DNA of 31,643 bases, taken from an uncultured Clostridia bacterium. GTDB taxonomy: Bacteria > Bacillota > Clostridia > TANB77 > CAG-508. Position 1 is the first letter of the stretch. Each line of letters starts with the position of its first letter. The notes below the pieces were generated by a model. That model was given only the letters and a program-made list of their open reading frames with translations, searched no databases and had not been told where the DNA came from. The stretch is taken from positions 1-31,643 of the forward strand of contig CAKPNI010000017.1 in assembly GCA_934168355.1 (NCBI GenBank), in the 5' to 3' direction. Made by a program: the position numbers and the translations under genes. Below are positions 1-8,914 of this stretch, piece by piece.

Positions 1-23
1 AAATCTTATTCCAACTATGTTTT

Positions 24-914
24 TCAATGTATTTCCTCCCATATTGTCATAATCATATTATCAATTGTCATATTGTAGTTGCTGTTTGCTCTTAATCTTT
101 TTTTGGTATCTTCTACAATATTTATACAATTTAAATATTTTTGATTTTGCTTTGCTTTTTTAAATAGAATAATATTTATATATTCTAATATATCTTGTTT
201 GTCTTCTTGTGATTTGTAAATTATATCTGCATTTTTTAAAGTATCTATTAAATCCATTGTTTCTATGTTGTTTATCACTTTATCTATGCTTTCAAAAAGT
301 TCCTGCTTGTCTTTTAGCAATTCTGCTTTTCCTATGCTTCCAGATGCAGCTAGAATTATACTTTCTGAAATATCTTCAAGTTCATATTTTTCTTTTATAT
401 ACTTTTTTACCATCTCATCTGGAATAGGGTTAAATTTTATTATTGTACATCTTGATTTTATTGTACTTAAAAAGCTAGATTCATTTGAACCTATAAGTAT
501 AATATTTGCAAACTCTGGAGGCTCTTCTAGTGTTTTTAATAAACAGTTTTGAGCCTCTCTTGTCATTAAATCTGCATCATCTATTATATACACTTTTTTG
601 GTTGATATAATAGGCTGTTCTACAATTTTTCTTTGCATTTCTCTTATTTGTTCAATTTTTACATTGTTTCCATCTGGCACGATTTCTGTAAAATCAGGAT
701 TATTGCTTGAATCAAATTCTAAACAAGATTTACATTTGTTGCAGTATTTTTCTTCTCCCTCACATAATATCATTTTTGCAAATTCTTTTGCAATCATTTT
801 TTTTCCTATTCCAGATATTCCTAAAAATAGGTAACTATGTGAATATTTTCCTAATTTTACAGAATTTATTAATTCATTTTTTATTTTATCATTTCCTAAA
901 ATATTATCAAACAA
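24..914 (-). CDS. holB: DNA polymerase III subunit delta' (clamp loader)
   Basis: Clamp-loader subunit that helps load the sliding clamp during replication. The 296-residue product has the AAA+ layout of the DnaX/HolB family: a P-loop GISGIGKK at 32-39 (last position K instead of S/T, so ATP binding may be weak, as in other delta' subunits), four cysteines of a zinc module (C51, C58, C61, C64), a Walker-B-like stretch VYIIDDAD at 108-115, and the SRC motif at 154-156. The start is TTG, chosen because AGGAG lies 7 nt upstream and overlaps the lepB stop codon. It is the last visible gene of the ppaC-lepB-holB operon, 10 nt after lepB. Function is secure from motifs; the start is likely. Confidence 0.93.
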   Translation of the reverse strand: MFDNILGNDKIKNELINSVKLGKYSHSYLFLGISGIGKKMIAKEFAKMILCEGEEKYCNKCKSCLEFDSSNNPDFTEIVPDGNNVKIEQIREMQRKIVEQPIISTKKVYIIDDADLMTREAQNCLLKTLEEPPEFANIILIGSNESSFLSTIKSRCTIIKFNPIPDEMVKKYIKEKYELEDISESIILAASGSIGKAELLKDKQELFESIDKVINNIETMDLIDTLKNADIIYKSQEDKQDILEYINIILFKKAKQNQKYLNCINIVEDTKKRLRANSNYNMTIDNMIMTIWEEIH

Positions 915-924
915 GTCTTTACTC

Positions 925-1575
925 CTATTTATCTATTTTTCCAAATAAATTTAATGGCCATATTCTAATCCATACTTTGCTTTCTATTTTTTCTAATGGT
1001 ATACATCCAAAGCTTCTACAGTCTGTACTTTGAGACCTATTATCTCCCATTGCAAATACTGTATTTTCGGGAACTACAAAGTCTGTACAATAACCTTTTC
1101 CGTTGTCTGTTATAACACCAGGTTGTAAGTAATCTTCATTATAAAGCTCTCCATTTATATAAACATTGCCATTTTCAATTAAAATATGATCACCAGGTAA
1201 TCCTATTACTCTTTTTATATAACTAATTTTGTTTATCTCAAGAACATAATACGAAAATTTGTTAAGTATGCCTTTTGGTTCATTTTCATACCTTGCAATA
1301 ACACTTTCTTCTTTTTCTTTGGCAGAAAGAGTCGTCTTTGATGGAGCTTCAAATGTTATAATCTCTCCTCTTTTAGGCATTGTTTTTGTTGTTCTTCCCC
1401 ATCTATTTAACCAAAGTCTTTGATTTTCTTTTAATGTTGGGTACATTGATGGGTGTTTTACTATCGTTGGAGTTCCTACATAATACCTAAACAAAATTGC
1501 AATAACTAAAGCTATTAAAATACAAAATATCCATTCAATAGCATCTTTTAATCTACTCATTTTTTCTTCTTCCAA
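925..1575 (-). CDS. lepB: Signal peptidase I
   Basis: Membrane-bound serine protease that removes signal peptides from exported proteins. The 216-residue protein has one N-terminal membrane segment (about 14-30), the catalytic serine in HPSMYP (S43), the general-base lysine in YIKRVIGLPGD (K121), and the family box GDNRSQSTDCRSFG at 177-190. Start is TTG at 1575 with a strong GGAGG 8 nt upstream; an ATG five codons later is the alternative but has a poorer ribosome site. It lies 21 nt after ppaC and 10 nt before holB, so the three are probably co-transcribed. The Ser/Lys dyad marks the bacterial type rather than the SipW/ER type. Confidence 0.94.
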   Translation of the reverse strand: MEEEKMSRLKDAIEWIFCILIALVIAILFRYYVGTPTIVKHPSMYPTLKENQRLWLNRWGRTTKTMPKRGEIITFEAPSKTTLSAKEKEESVIARYENEPKGILNKFSYYVLEINKISYIKRVIGLPGDHILIENGNVYINGELYNEDYLQPGVITDNGKGYCTDFVVPENTVFAMGDNRSQSTDCRSFGCIPLEKIESKVWIRIWPLNLFGKIDK

Positions 1576-1596
1576 TGTTAATACCTCCGCTTAAGT

Positions 1597-2520
1597 TTAT
1601 CCTATAAAATTATCTATTCTAGGTACAACCTGTTTTTTTCTTGAAACTACACCTGATAAAAATGCTGTATTATCTTCAAGTTTTACATCAAATGCTTTTT
1701 CTACTACATCTTGCTTACCAAGAGCAATAACTTGTGAATTATTTGCTATTATGTCTGTTATTAAAAATACAAATAGTTCTTCTTTATTTTCATGCATGAA
1801 TTTTGCCATTGCTTCTTCAATGTTTTCTTTTCCTTTCATTACATCTTCTATTGAGGCTGTATTTACTTGTGCAACTTGATATTTTACTCCTTTTGTTTCA
1901 AATGGTTTTGAATCTATATTTATTAATTGTTCTGCTGTGAAGTCACTTAAGTCTGTTCCTGCTTTTAATAAATCCATTCCATATGCATTTAAATCCACAT
2001 TTGCAATTTTTGCAAGCTCTTCTGCTGTTTCTTTATCCTTTTCCGTTGTTGTAGGTGATTTTAGTAGTAATGTATCAGATATTATTGCACTTAACATTAG
2101 TCCTGCTGTTACTCTATCTAATTTTATACCACTAACCTTGCACATATCTCTTAAGATTGTTGCTGTACATCCAACAGGCATTGCTAAATAAAATAGTGGC
2201 TCTTTTGTTTCAAAGTTTGCAATTTTGTGGTGGTCAACTACTCTTATTATTTTTGCTTTTTCTATTCCTTTTACACTTTGACCAAATTCATTGTGGTCTA
2301 CAAGCATAACTTGTCTATCTTCTTCAATTTCTTCTAATAGCTCTGGTGCTTTTACTCCAAAATAATCTAAGGCATACTGTGTTTCTTTATTTACCTCTCC
2401 TAATCTATATGCTTTTACTTTGTATATTCCCATTGTTTTTTCGATAGCTTCTAATATTAAAGCTGATAAAATTGTGTCTGTGTCTGGATTTTTGTGTCCA
2501 AATATGTATATTTCTTCCAT
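1597..2520 (-). CDS. ppaC: Manganese-dependent inorganic pyrophosphatase (family II)
   Basis: Cytoplasmic DHH-family enzyme that hydrolyses pyrophosphate to phosphate, pulling biosynthetic reactions forward. The 307-residue protein shows the metal ligands in order: GHKNPDTD (H9, D13, D15), VDHNE (D75, H76) and VDHH (D96-H98), then a C-terminal SRKKQ substrate-binding loop. Length matches the short form without CBS regulatory domains. It is the first gene of an operon with lepB and holB, with a promoter directly upstream and a REP cluster separating it from the CobW-type gene. ATG start with GGAAG upstream. Confidence 0.95.
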   Translation of the reverse strand: MEEIYIFGHKNPDTDTILSALILEAIEKTMGIYKVKAYRLGEVNKETQYALDYFGVKAPELLEEIEEDRQVMLVDHNEFGQSVKGIEKAKIIRVVDHHKIANFETKEPLFYLAMPVGCTATILRDMCKVSGIKLDRVTAGLMLSAIISDTLLLKSPTTTEKDKETAEELAKIANVDLNAYGMDLLKAGTDLSDFTAEQLINIDSKPFETKGVKYQVAQVNTASIEDVMKGKENIEEAMAKFMHENKEELFVFLITDIIANNSQVIALGKQDVVEKAFDVKLEDNTAFLSGVVSRKKQVVPRIDNFIG

Positions 2521-2551
2521 TTTTCTTTTCTTCCTTTCGTTTTTTTGTTAC

Positions 2552-2579
2552 ATTATAACATAATTTTTTTTATTTTCAA
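2552..2579 (-). promoter_or_regulatory. Sigma-A-type promoter of ppaC-lepB-holB
   Basis: Read on the minus strand: TTGAAA (2579-2574), 16-nt spacer, TATAAT (2557-2552), about 30 nt before the ppaC start codon. It lies just downstream of the REP cluster, so the operon is probably independent of the CobW-type gene. Confidence 0.6.
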
Positions 2580-2582
2580 TAC

Positions 2583-2659
2583 TTTTCGCAAAAGGACCGT
2601 TTCTTTTCGCAAAATGATCGTTTCTTTTTCATTTGGACCGTTTCCTTTCACGAAAAAAA
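2583..2659. repeat. Degenerate REP cluster
   Basis: Three decayed half-units (AAAGGACCGTTTCTTTTCGC, ATGATCGTTTCTTTTTC, TTTGGACCGTTTCCTTTC) of the repeat family in this window, without intact opposing arms. It directly abuts the stop codon of the CobW-type gene at 2660. This looks like an old, eroded nested copy. Confidence 0.75.
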
Positions 2660-3910
2660 TTATTCACATTCTTTCAAATCTCTCTTTATCTTTTCTTTAT
2701 TCATATTCTGTCCAATGAAAACAAGCTTTGTAATTCTATCTCCAACTTCATCATCCCAATCGTTCATGATATCAGGATTTGCTTTAACCATTTGCTCTAA
2801 TTCTTCTTTTGGTGCAGTTGCAAGCCAATATCCCGCTTCTGAAAGTGAAAGTTGTTTTCCTGCTTGTTCAAATAAATATGACATTTCATTATCATTTGAA
2901 AACCATACTAAACCTTTACATCTTATAACATTTCTTGGTAAATTTTTAGCAAATTCATCAAATTTATTTTCTCTTAATGGTTTTCTTGATGTATATACAA
3001 ATGTTGATATTCCATATTCTTCTGCTTCTCCCTCATCGTTATGTTCGTGATGATGGTGATGATGATGTGCATGTCCATGATGTTCTTCTTCATGTTCATG
3101 GTGGTCATGCTCTTTGTGTTCATGGTCATGTTCCTCATGATTATGTTCTTCATGCTCGTCCATATCCTCATTATCATCTCTTTCAAGCTCTTTTATCCAA
3201 CCTGCTGAACTTGCAACTTTTTCAAAGTCAAAACTTTTTGTATCTAAAATTTCTTTAAAGTCAACTTTACCAAAGTTTGTTTCTATAATTTTTGCAGTTG
3301 GTTGAAGTTCTCTTATTATTGCTTTAACTCTTTTTAATTGTTCTGGCTCTATTTCATCAACTTTGTTTAAAATAATTGTGTTACAAAATTCTATTTGTTG
3401 GATTAATAGGTTTTCTATATCTTCTTCCTCGATATCCTCTTTTACTAAGTAATCTCCACATCCAAATTCTGTTGCTAACCTTAAAACATCTACAACTGTA
3501 ACTACATTATCTAGTCGACATAGTTTTGGCAAACCATATTGTACAGTTGAGTCTTCTAAAGCCATAATTGTTTGTGCAATTGGCATTGGCTCACATATTC
3601 CGCTCGCTTCTATTAAAATATAGTCAAATTTTCTTGTTTTTAGGATATCTACTATTTGATTCATTAAATCTTCTTTTAATGTACAACATATACATCCGTT
3701 AGATAGTGGTACTACATTTCCTTTATCTTCTTCTTTAATAAAGCCACCATCTTTTATTAGTTTTTCATCTATATTTACTTCTCCAATATCGTTTACTATT
3801 ACTGCTACTTTGTAGCCTTCTTGGTTGTTTAATACATAATTTAGAAGTGTTGTTTTTCCTGCTCCTAAATATCCTGTTAATACTGTAATTGGTACTATTT
3901 TATGTTCCAT
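2660..3910 (-). CDS. CobW/ZNG1-type metal-chaperone GTPase
   Basis: G3E-family P-loop GTPase of the COG0523 group, proteins thought to deliver metal (often zinc) to client enzymes. The 416-residue product has a Walker A GYLGAGKT at 13-20, the diagnostic metal site GCICC at 72-76, the base-recognition motif NKVD at 182-185, a His/Glu/Asp-rich linker at about 253-290 (runs of H, likely metal buffering) and a C-terminal CobW_C domain (about 300-400). It lies 18 nt after pyrC and is probably co-transcribed with it; dihydroorotase is a zinc enzyme, so a chaperone-client link is possible but is inference. Several COG0523 subfamilies exist and the metal cannot be decided from sequence alone. Confidence 0.88.
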   Translation of the reverse strand: MEHKIVPITVLTGYLGAGKTTLLNYVLNNQEGYKVAVIVNDIGEVNIDEKLIKDGGFIKEEDKGNVVPLSNGCICCTLKEDLMNQIVDILKTRKFDYILIEASGICEPMPIAQTIMALEDSTVQYGLPKLCRLDNVVTVVDVLRLATEFGCGDYLVKEDIEEEDIENLLIQQIEFCNTIILNKVDEIEPEQLKRVKAIIRELQPTAKIIETNFGKVDFKEILDTKSFDFEKVASSAGWIKELERDDNEDMDEHEEHNHEEHDHEHKEHDHHEHEEEHHGHAHHHHHHHEHNDEGEAEEYGISTFVYTSRKPLRENKFDEFAKNLPRNVIRCKGLVWFSNDNEMSYLFEQAGKQLSLSEAGYWLATAPKEELEQMVKANPDIMNDWDDEVGDRITKLVFIGQNMNKEKIKRDLKECE

Positions 3911-3928
3911 TTTTTTGCGTCCTTTCTA

Positions 3929-5206
3929 CTATTTTTCTTCATACACTACTCTTCCACCAACAATAGTGTACATAACTTTTCCCTTCATCTTCTCATCTAT
4001 AAAAGGTGAATTTTTAGCTTTTGAAACTATCATATCTTTTGTATAAATATATTCCTTATTAGGGTCAAATATAGTTAAATCTGCATCAAACCCCTCTTCT
4101 ATCGCACCTTTTGTATTTAATCCTAATAATTTTGCTGGATTATATGATGTTACCCTAACTAAATCATCATAGTTTAAATCTCCTGTGTCTACTAAATTCA
4201 TAATTTCACAAGATAAAGCTGTTTCAAATCCTATAATTCCATTTGGTGCATCTGCCAAACTTTTTGTTTTTTCTTCTTCAGAATGTGGTGCATGGTCTGT
4301 TATTATGGCATCTATTGTTCCTTCTTTTAATCCTTCTATAATAGCTAGTCTGTCTTTTTCTTCTCTTAAAGGTGGGTTCATTTTTGCATTTGTTCCTTTT
4401 TTTAGAACTTCATCAACTGTTAATGAGAAATAATGTGGACATGTTTCACATGTGATTTTTACTCCTCTTTTTTTAGCATCTCTTATCATATTTTTGGATG
4501 TTTTTGTACTAATATGGCAAATGTGTGCGTGTATATCATTTGTTTCAGCAATTATTGCATCACGGGCTGCCATTATTTCTTCTGCTTCTGGTAAAACTCC
4601 TTCTACTCCTAGCTTTTTAGCAATTGGTCCCGCATTTATTGCACCTTTTGCAACTGATTTTTCTTCACAATGTGCTGATGTAAATGAGCCTACTTCATTT
4701 GCTTTTATCATGCCTTCTCTCATTACTTTTGAGTTAACAACTGGTATTCCATCATCTGAAAATGCAATTGCTCCCGCTTCTTTCATTGCTTTAAAATCTA
4801 CTAGTTCTTCACCTTTTTCACCTTTTGTTATTGATGAAAATGGAAGTACATTACATAAATTTACTGCTTTTCCTTTTTCTATAATCATTTTTAATGTTTC
4901 TACATTATCTGGTACTGGTTTTGTGTTTGGCATTGGACATATTGTTGTAAATCCTCCTGCTACAGCACTTTTTGAACCTGTTTCTATTGTTTCTTTATAT
5001 TCAAATCCCGGTTCTCTTAGGTGACAGTGCATGTCTATCATTCCCGGAATTATTATGTAATTTGTACAGTCTATTTCTTTATCTGCTTTTTCTTCTATTT
5101 TGTCTGCTATTTTTGATATTTTATCATCTATTAATAAAATATCCATTTTTCCATCTAGCTTATTCTTGTAATCTACGACTCTTGCATTTTTTAATAGAAT
5201 TTTCAT
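3929..5206 (-). CDS. pyrC: Dihydroorotase (class I)
   Basis: Third step of pyrimidine synthesis: cyclises carbamoyl-aspartate to dihydroorotate using a zinc centre. The 425-residue amidohydrolase has the HCHLREPG metal motif (H60, H62, substrate Arg 64), FSDDG (D151/D152), AHCE (H179), CHIST (H231) and DHAPH (D304). The length is that of the class I enzymes of Gram-positives. ATG start with AAGGAGGT 10 nt upstream. No other pyr genes are adjacent; folA and thyA, which also serve thymidylate supply, lie a few kb away. Confidence 0.95.
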   Translation of the reverse strand: MKILLKNARVVDYKNKLDGKMDILLIDDKISKIADKIEEKADKEIDCTNYIIIPGMIDMHCHLREPGFEYKETIETGSKSAVAGGFTTICPMPNTKPVPDNVETLKMIIEKGKAVNLCNVLPFSSITKGEKGEELVDFKAMKEAGAIAFSDDGIPVVNSKVMREGMIKANEVGSFTSAHCEEKSVAKGAINAGPIAKKLGVEGVLPEAEEIMAARDAIIAETNDIHAHICHISTKTSKNMIRDAKKRGVKITCETCPHYFSLTVDEVLKKGTNAKMNPPLREEKDRLAIIEGLKEGTIDAIITDHAPHSEEEKTKSLADAPNGIIGFETALSCEIMNLVDTGDLNYDDLVRVTSYNPAKLLGLNTKGAIEEGFDADLTIFDPNKEYIYTKDMIVSKAKNSPFIDEKMKGKVMYTIVGGRVVYEEK

Positions 5207-5256
5207 TTACAATAAAACCTCCTTCTTCTTTTAAGTCTACTTATCACTGTCTTTTT

Positions 5257-5285
5257 ATTATATATTGTTTTTGTCTTTTATGCAA
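5257..5285 (-). promoter_or_regulatory. Probable promoter of pyrC
   Basis: Minus strand: TTGCAT (5285-5280), 17-nt spacer, consensus TATAAT (5262-5257), about 50 nt before the pyrC ATG. The -35 is weak, the -10 perfect. Confidence 0.45.
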
Positions 5286-5294
5286 GCAAATTTA

Positions 5295-5323
5295 TTGACT
5301 TTATTAATATTTTATAATATTAT
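5295..5323 (+). promoter_or_regulatory. Probable promoter of the surface-protein gene at 5359
   Basis: TTGACT at 5295-5300, 17-nt spacer, TATTAT at 5318-5323. A perfect TATAAT at 5313-5318 overlaps but gives too short a spacer. Divergent from the pyrC promoter. Confidence 0.5.
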
Positions 5324-5358
5324 TTAATATAATATTACAAATGAATGGAGGATTAAAA

Positions 5359-6159
5359 ATGTCAAAGAAAAAATATATATTTTATGCTATACTTGTTTTG
5401 CTTACTTTGCTTTTATTTTTTTTGATTTTTTTATCATTTAAATTGTTTACGCAAAATTTTAAAAGTACAAAAGCAATGAAAAATGTTTTAAATATGGATA
5501 TTTCATCACCTTTTTCAGTAAACAAAATCGTCTATTTTAGTAGTGCAAATGCCAAGTCTGAAATAAATGCAAATTCATCTTTTACAATATCAGATTTGTA
5601 TCAATATACAGATATTGCCATTTTTCTAAATAATAATGCAAATGATGGAAATTATGACGCAAAAAATACTTTAAAAAGTGTAAGCTTATCCAATATTTCT
5701 TTTAATTTAAAGCCATCTATTGGAACGCCTACCTTGTACTTTAAAAATATTAATGATTTTGCAAATAATAGTTTTGATGAATCTAAAAAAATAGAAAATA
5801 ATTTGGATTTTGAAGTTTCTTCTGAAGATGAAATAGATTATTCTAAACCTATTTTATATAACAATTGCGCTAATCCTATTACACTTTGCTATGTAAATTC
5901 TGGTTTAAAATCTGATTATACTTTAACAGATAATATGTCACATATTTCGTATGATGGAACTTTACTTAAAAGATGTGGTATCACTTTGAATTCTATCGCT
6001 TGTAAAATTAGCTTTGTTATTAATATTACGAATAATTTAGACGAAGTTTATTCTTGTCCTTTTATTTTGAATATTCCTTTGTCTACAGAGAGTTCTACTG
6101 TTTATGATGGTAGTTTGGTTGTGAATAATAGTGTTAATTATAATTTTATAAAGTGGTAA
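5359..6159 (+). CDS. Membrane-anchored extracellular protein, unknown function
   Basis: I do not recognise this family. The 266-residue protein starts with a short basic stretch (MSKKK) and one long hydrophobic helix (about 5-30), giving a signal-anchor topology with the remaining ~230 residues outside the cell. The outer part is rich in N, S, I and short beta-type stretches, with four cysteines in its second half that could form disulfides. The start is the second ATG (5359): GGAGG at 5347-5351 is ideally spaced for it, while the ATG at 5341 lies upstream of that site. It stands alone behind its own promoter and ends in a stop codon that overlaps a 58-bp perfect palindrome. No sortase motif is seen. 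Confidence 0.7.
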   Translation: MSKKKYIFYAILVLLTLLLFFLIFLSFKLFTQNFKSTKAMKNVLNMDISSPFSVNKIVYFSSANAKSEINANSSFTISDLYQYTDIAIFLNNNANDGNYDAKNTLKSVSLSNISFNLKPSIGTPTLYFKNINDFANNSFDESKKIENNLDFEVSSEDEIDYSKPILYNNCANPITLCYVNSGLKSDYTLTDNMSHISYDGTLLKRCGITLNSIACKISFVINITNNLDEVYSCPFILNIPLSTESSTVYDGSLVVNNSVNYNFIKW

Positions 6160-6215
6160 ATTTCGTATTGGGGACGGTTCTTTTCGCGAAAAGAACCGTC
6201 CCCAATACGAAATTT
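6158..6215. repeat. REP, perfect 58-bp palindrome (type A)
   Basis: Every base pairs: arms of 29 nt around CG|CG at 6186/6187, reading AAATTTCGTATTGGGGACGG... outward to inward. It fills the whole gap between two convergent genes: its first two bases belong to the upstream TAA and its last base touches the next gene's TAA. It would form a very stable hairpin in both transcripts and may serve as a bidirectional terminator. Confidence 0.93.
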
Positions 6216-6890
6216 TTATACAACATACAATAATATACAAAGAAAATGTAGCAAGCTCCCCGCAAAAATACACAAATGAAAAACAGAATGCATATACTTT
6301 TTCTTCTTACCTAAACCATACAAAACTGCACCAATAGTATAAATTACACCACCTGCAACTAATAAAGTAAAGCCTGTCCAACCAAGACCCTCTATTACCC
6401 ATTTTATTTTAACAATAATACACCATCCCATCGCCAAATAGCATATCATTGAAAATACCTTAAATTGTTTTAAATCAATAGAATTTAATATTATTCCTAA
6501 TATTGCCACTCCCCATATAATTCCAAAAATCCACCAACCAGTTGCTGTATCTATTTCTCTTAGTGTGCATAGTGCAAATGGTGTATATGAACCTGCAATA
6601 AGTAAAAATATTGAACAATGGTCTAATACTTGAAATACTTTTTTGGCTTTTGTATCTGGCTTTAATCCATGATATATGCTTGACATTGTGTATAACAAAA
6701 TCATCGTTACTCCAAATATTGAACTTGCAACTACTCCATATGGATTATGATGTTTTGCTGCAAATATTACACATAGTACTAGTGCTACTATTCCTAAAGC
6801 TCCTCCTACTATATGTGATGTCATATTAAATATTTCTTCTCCTTTTGTGTATGTTGGTAATACTCTTTCATCTAATTTTGTTCTTTTCAT
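6216..6890 (-). CDS. Hemolysin III / PAQR-family membrane protein
   Basis: Seven-helix membrane protein of the YqfA/HlyIII branch of the PAQR superfamily, putative metal-dependent membrane hydrolases; the cellular substrate in bacteria is unclear. The 224 residues show the metal-site pattern: SSIYHGL (His of the first motif), DHCSIFLLIAGSYTPF (Asp-His) and a C-terminal HSVFHLCIFAGSLLHF with paired histidines. The start is the second ATG at 6890: GGAGG lies just before it, inside what would be the first codons of an upstream ATG (6905). It has its own strong promoter and is convergent with the gene at 5359. Confidence 0.85.
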   Translation of the reverse strand: MKRTKLDERVLPTYTKGEEIFNMTSHIVGGALGIVALVLCVIFAAKHHNPYGVVASSIFGVTMILLYTMSSIYHGLKPDTKAKKVFQVLDHCSIFLLIAGSYTPFALCTLREIDTATGWWIFGIIWGVAILGIILNSIDLKQFKVFSMICYLAMGWCIIVKIKWVIEGLGWTGFTLLVAGGVIYTIGAVLYGLGKKKKYMHSVFHLCIFAGSLLHFLCILLYVV

Positions 6891-6917
6891 ATTTTTATCC
6901 TCCATCTAGTTTTTAAT

Positions 6918-6946
6918 ACTATATAACATAGTTATTAAAATGTCAA
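6918..6946 (-). promoter_or_regulatory. Sigma-A promoter of the hemolysin III gene
   Basis: Minus strand: consensus TTGACA (6946-6941), 17-nt spacer, TATAGT (6923-6918), 27 nt before the ATG at 6890. Confidence 0.7.
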
Positions 6947-6954
6947 TAGTTTTT

Positions 6955-7007
6955 TTGAAAAGGACCGTTTCTTTTCGCGAAAAAAAGCGGTCCCAGTGCG
7001 AAAAAAA
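6955..7007. repeat. Imperfect REP (type B)
   Basis: AAAGGACCGTTTCTTTTCGCG on the left and a damaged right arm with AGCGGTCCCAGTGCG. It abuts the stop codon (7008) of the downstream minus gene. Confidence 0.8.
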
Positions 7008-7388
7008 TCACTTTGTATTTACCCCAATAATTCCTCCAAGCACACCTCCTACAACTCCAACACCAATCATAATAACCGAAATCCAACTTAATACAAAATT
7101 TGAATTCATTACACTTGATACAAGATAAATACTCGCAATATATAAAACACCAATTGCGCCACCTGTCAGCAATCCATTTTTACGAAGTTTTCTAGTCCCA
7201 ACCGAGCTTCCTATCAAAATACTAATTCCTGTAACAGTTATTATAACAGGTTTAATAGTGTTTTCAGACAATTCCGTATATGTTAAAAGCACAGCAAATA
7301 CAGTAAGTGCAATTATTGTTGCTAAAAACGATATAGCTGTGCCTTTTATAATACTAATTATAGGTTTACTATTTTCAAACATCTCCAT
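7008..7388 (-). CDS. TIGR04086-type small membrane protein
   Basis: A 126-residue protein with about four hydrophobic helices (roughly 13-37, 45-62, 73-92, 96-123), separated by a short basic loop TRKLRKNG. The layout and the opening 'I.KG..IS...T' resemble the TIGR04086/YrzE family of Firmicutes membrane proteins; no function is established for it. It ends in a Gly-rich helix followed by NTK. It lies 55 nt after folA and is likely the last gene of the thyA-folA unit. Family assignment is from memory of the pattern. Confidence 0.65.
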   Translation of the reverse strand: MEMFENSKPIISIIKGTAISFLATIIALTVFAVLLTYTELSENTIKPVIITVTGISILIGSSVGTRKLRKNGLLTGGAIGVLYIASIYLVSSVMNSNFVLSWISVIMIGVGVVGGVLGGIIGVNTK

Positions 7389-7443
7389 CTAAAATCCGTC
7401 CTTTCCAACTCTTTAATTAGTATTATTTATATTCAATTTTCAA

Positions 7444-7938
7444 TTATTTATTACCTTTTCTTTCATAAGTTATATACTCATACTTAAAGTCGTTTTCGTC
7501 TTTAGGTCCTACCATTCTTTCCGTTTCTTTCCATTCATTTTCACGAATTGCAGGAAAATATGTATCTCCTACAAAATCTTTATCAATCTGTGTTACATAT
7601 ATTTTTCTACATTTAGGCATAAGAATACTATAAATTTGAGCTCCACCTATTACAAAATTTTCGTTTTCATCATTTATATATTCTTCCAAATCTGATACTC
7701 CACCCAAAATTTTTACATTTGGTTCATCTATTTTGTAGCTTGGGTCTCTTGTTAAAATTATATTTAATCTATTTGGTAAAACCTTTCCTATTGATTCAAA
7801 TGTTTTTCTTCCCATTATGACTGTATGACCTGTTGTTATTTCTTTAAATCTTTTCATATCATCTGGTATTTTCCATAATAATTTATTATCTTTTCCTATT
7901 GCATTATTTATTGATTTTGCAACTATTATACTTAGCAT
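7444..7938 (-). CDS. folA: Dihydrofolate reductase
   Basis: NADPH-dependent reduction of dihydrofolate to tetrahydrofolate, regenerating the cofactor used up by thymidylate synthase encoded just upstream. The 164-residue protein has the substrate-site segment NNAIGKDNKLLWKIP with W22 and the conserved acid at D26/D27, the cofactor motif MGRKTFESIG (42-51) and the second nucleotide loop VIGGAQIY (about 96-103). ATG with a good GGAGGA upstream. It follows thyA by 54 nt in the same direction. Confidence 0.95.
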   Translation of the reverse strand: MLSIIVAKSINNAIGKDNKLLWKIPDDMKRFKEITTGHTVIMGRKTFESIGKVLPNRLNIILTRDPSYKIDEPNVKILGGVSDLEEYINDENENFVIGGAQIYSILMPKCRKIYVTQIDKDFVGDTYFPAIRENEWKETERMVGPKDENDFKYEYITYERKGNK

Positions 7939-7992
7939 TTTTATTCCTCCGTTTTTCGCATTCTATTTAGTATAATCTACCATTTGCACTCT

Positions 7993-8850
7993 TTATAGCG
8001 CAACCGGTATTTTTCCTAATTTGATATCTTTGTTATAATCATATCCTTGTATTTCAAAATCTTCTACTTTAAATTCATAGAAATCTTTTGTATCATTATT
8101 TATTACAAGTTTTGGAGTAACATCCATTGGCTCAGCTTCTATTAATTTTTCTATTAATGGAACATGTCTATCATATATATGGCAATCTCCAATATTATGT
8201 GTAAGTGTTCCCGGTTTTAACCCAACACACTGTGCTACCATGCATTGAAGTGCCGCGTATTGCATAGTATTCCAACCATTTGCTGCAAGCATATCTTGCG
8301 AACGTTGATTTAGTATTAAATGTAATTTTCCACCCTTTACTAACCATTGTGTACCAAACGCGCATGGCTCTAAGTTCATATCTTTTAAATCTCCAAAATC
8401 AAATATATTTGTCATTATTCTTCTACTTGCTGGGTCATTCTTTAGTAGATATAACATATAATCAACTTGGTCTAGTGTTTGCATTCCATCTTTTGTCTTA
8501 AATTCATATTTTTTTGCTAATTGATATCCATATGCTTTTCCTATTGTTCCATCTTCTCCTGCCCATTGGTCCCATATATGAGAATTTAGGTCTGATACCT
8601 TATTTGATTTTTTTTGCCATATCCATAATATCTCGTCTATCGCTCTTTTTACAGTATTTGTGTTGTTTCTTAATGTAATCATTGGGAATTCTTTTTCTAG
8701 GTCATATTTGTTGCTTACTCCTACTATTGATATATAGTTTGCCTCTGTTCCATCTTCCCATCTTGTTCTTACTCCTGTTCCCTCTGATGAGTATCCGTTG
8801 ATTAATATTTCTTTACATGTATCTATGAAATTTTTGTCTGCTTGTGTCAT
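7993..8850 (-). CDS. thyA: Thymidylate synthase (ThyA)
   Basis: Converts dUMP to dTMP using methylene-tetrahydrofolate. The 285-residue sequence keeps the dUMP-binding arginines (SRR at 142-144), the catalytic cysteine in LEPCAF (C163), QRSQD (182-186), the base-recognising Asn in GWNTMQYA, and the IGDCHIYDRH segment. The residue after the catalytic Cys is Ala where most ThyA have His; the published family signature tolerates Ala there, so activity is expected, but this is a divergent branch. First gene of a thyA-folA unit with a promoter directly upstream and an AGGAGG ribosome site. Confidence 0.94.
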   Translation of the reverse strand: MTQADKNFIDTCKEILINGYSSEGTGVRTRWEDGTEANYISIVGVSNKYDLEKEFPMITLRNNTNTVKRAIDEILWIWQKKSNKVSDLNSHIWDQWAGEDGTIGKAYGYQLAKKYEFKTKDGMQTLDQVDYMLYLLKNDPASRRIMTNIFDFGDLKDMNLEPCAFGTQWLVKGGKLHLILNQRSQDMLAANGWNTMQYAALQCMVAQCVGLKPGTLTHNIGDCHIYDRHVPLIEKLIEAEPMDVTPKLVINNDTKDFYEFKVEDFEIQGYDYNKDIKLGKIPVAL

Positions 8851-8877
8851 TTTTTGTTCCTCCTAGTTTTTTTCTTA

Positions 8878-8906
8878 AATATATCAAACTTTATATTTTT
8901 TTGCAA
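8878..8906 (-). promoter_or_regulatory. Sigma-A-type promoter of thyA-folA
   Basis: Minus strand: TTGCAA (8906-8901), 17-nt spacer, TATATT (8883-8878), about 28 nt before the thyA ATG. Confidence 0.55.
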
Positions 8907-8914
8907 GGGATTTT

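Noticed and set aside
4452..5024. Long open frame on the plus strand opposite pyrC
   Set aside because: Antisense shadow of a well-supported gene, with no ribosome site or recognisable domain.
8830..8870. ThyA inactivated by loss of the His after the catalytic Cys
   Set aside because: The family signature allows Ala at that position and all other active-site residues are present.
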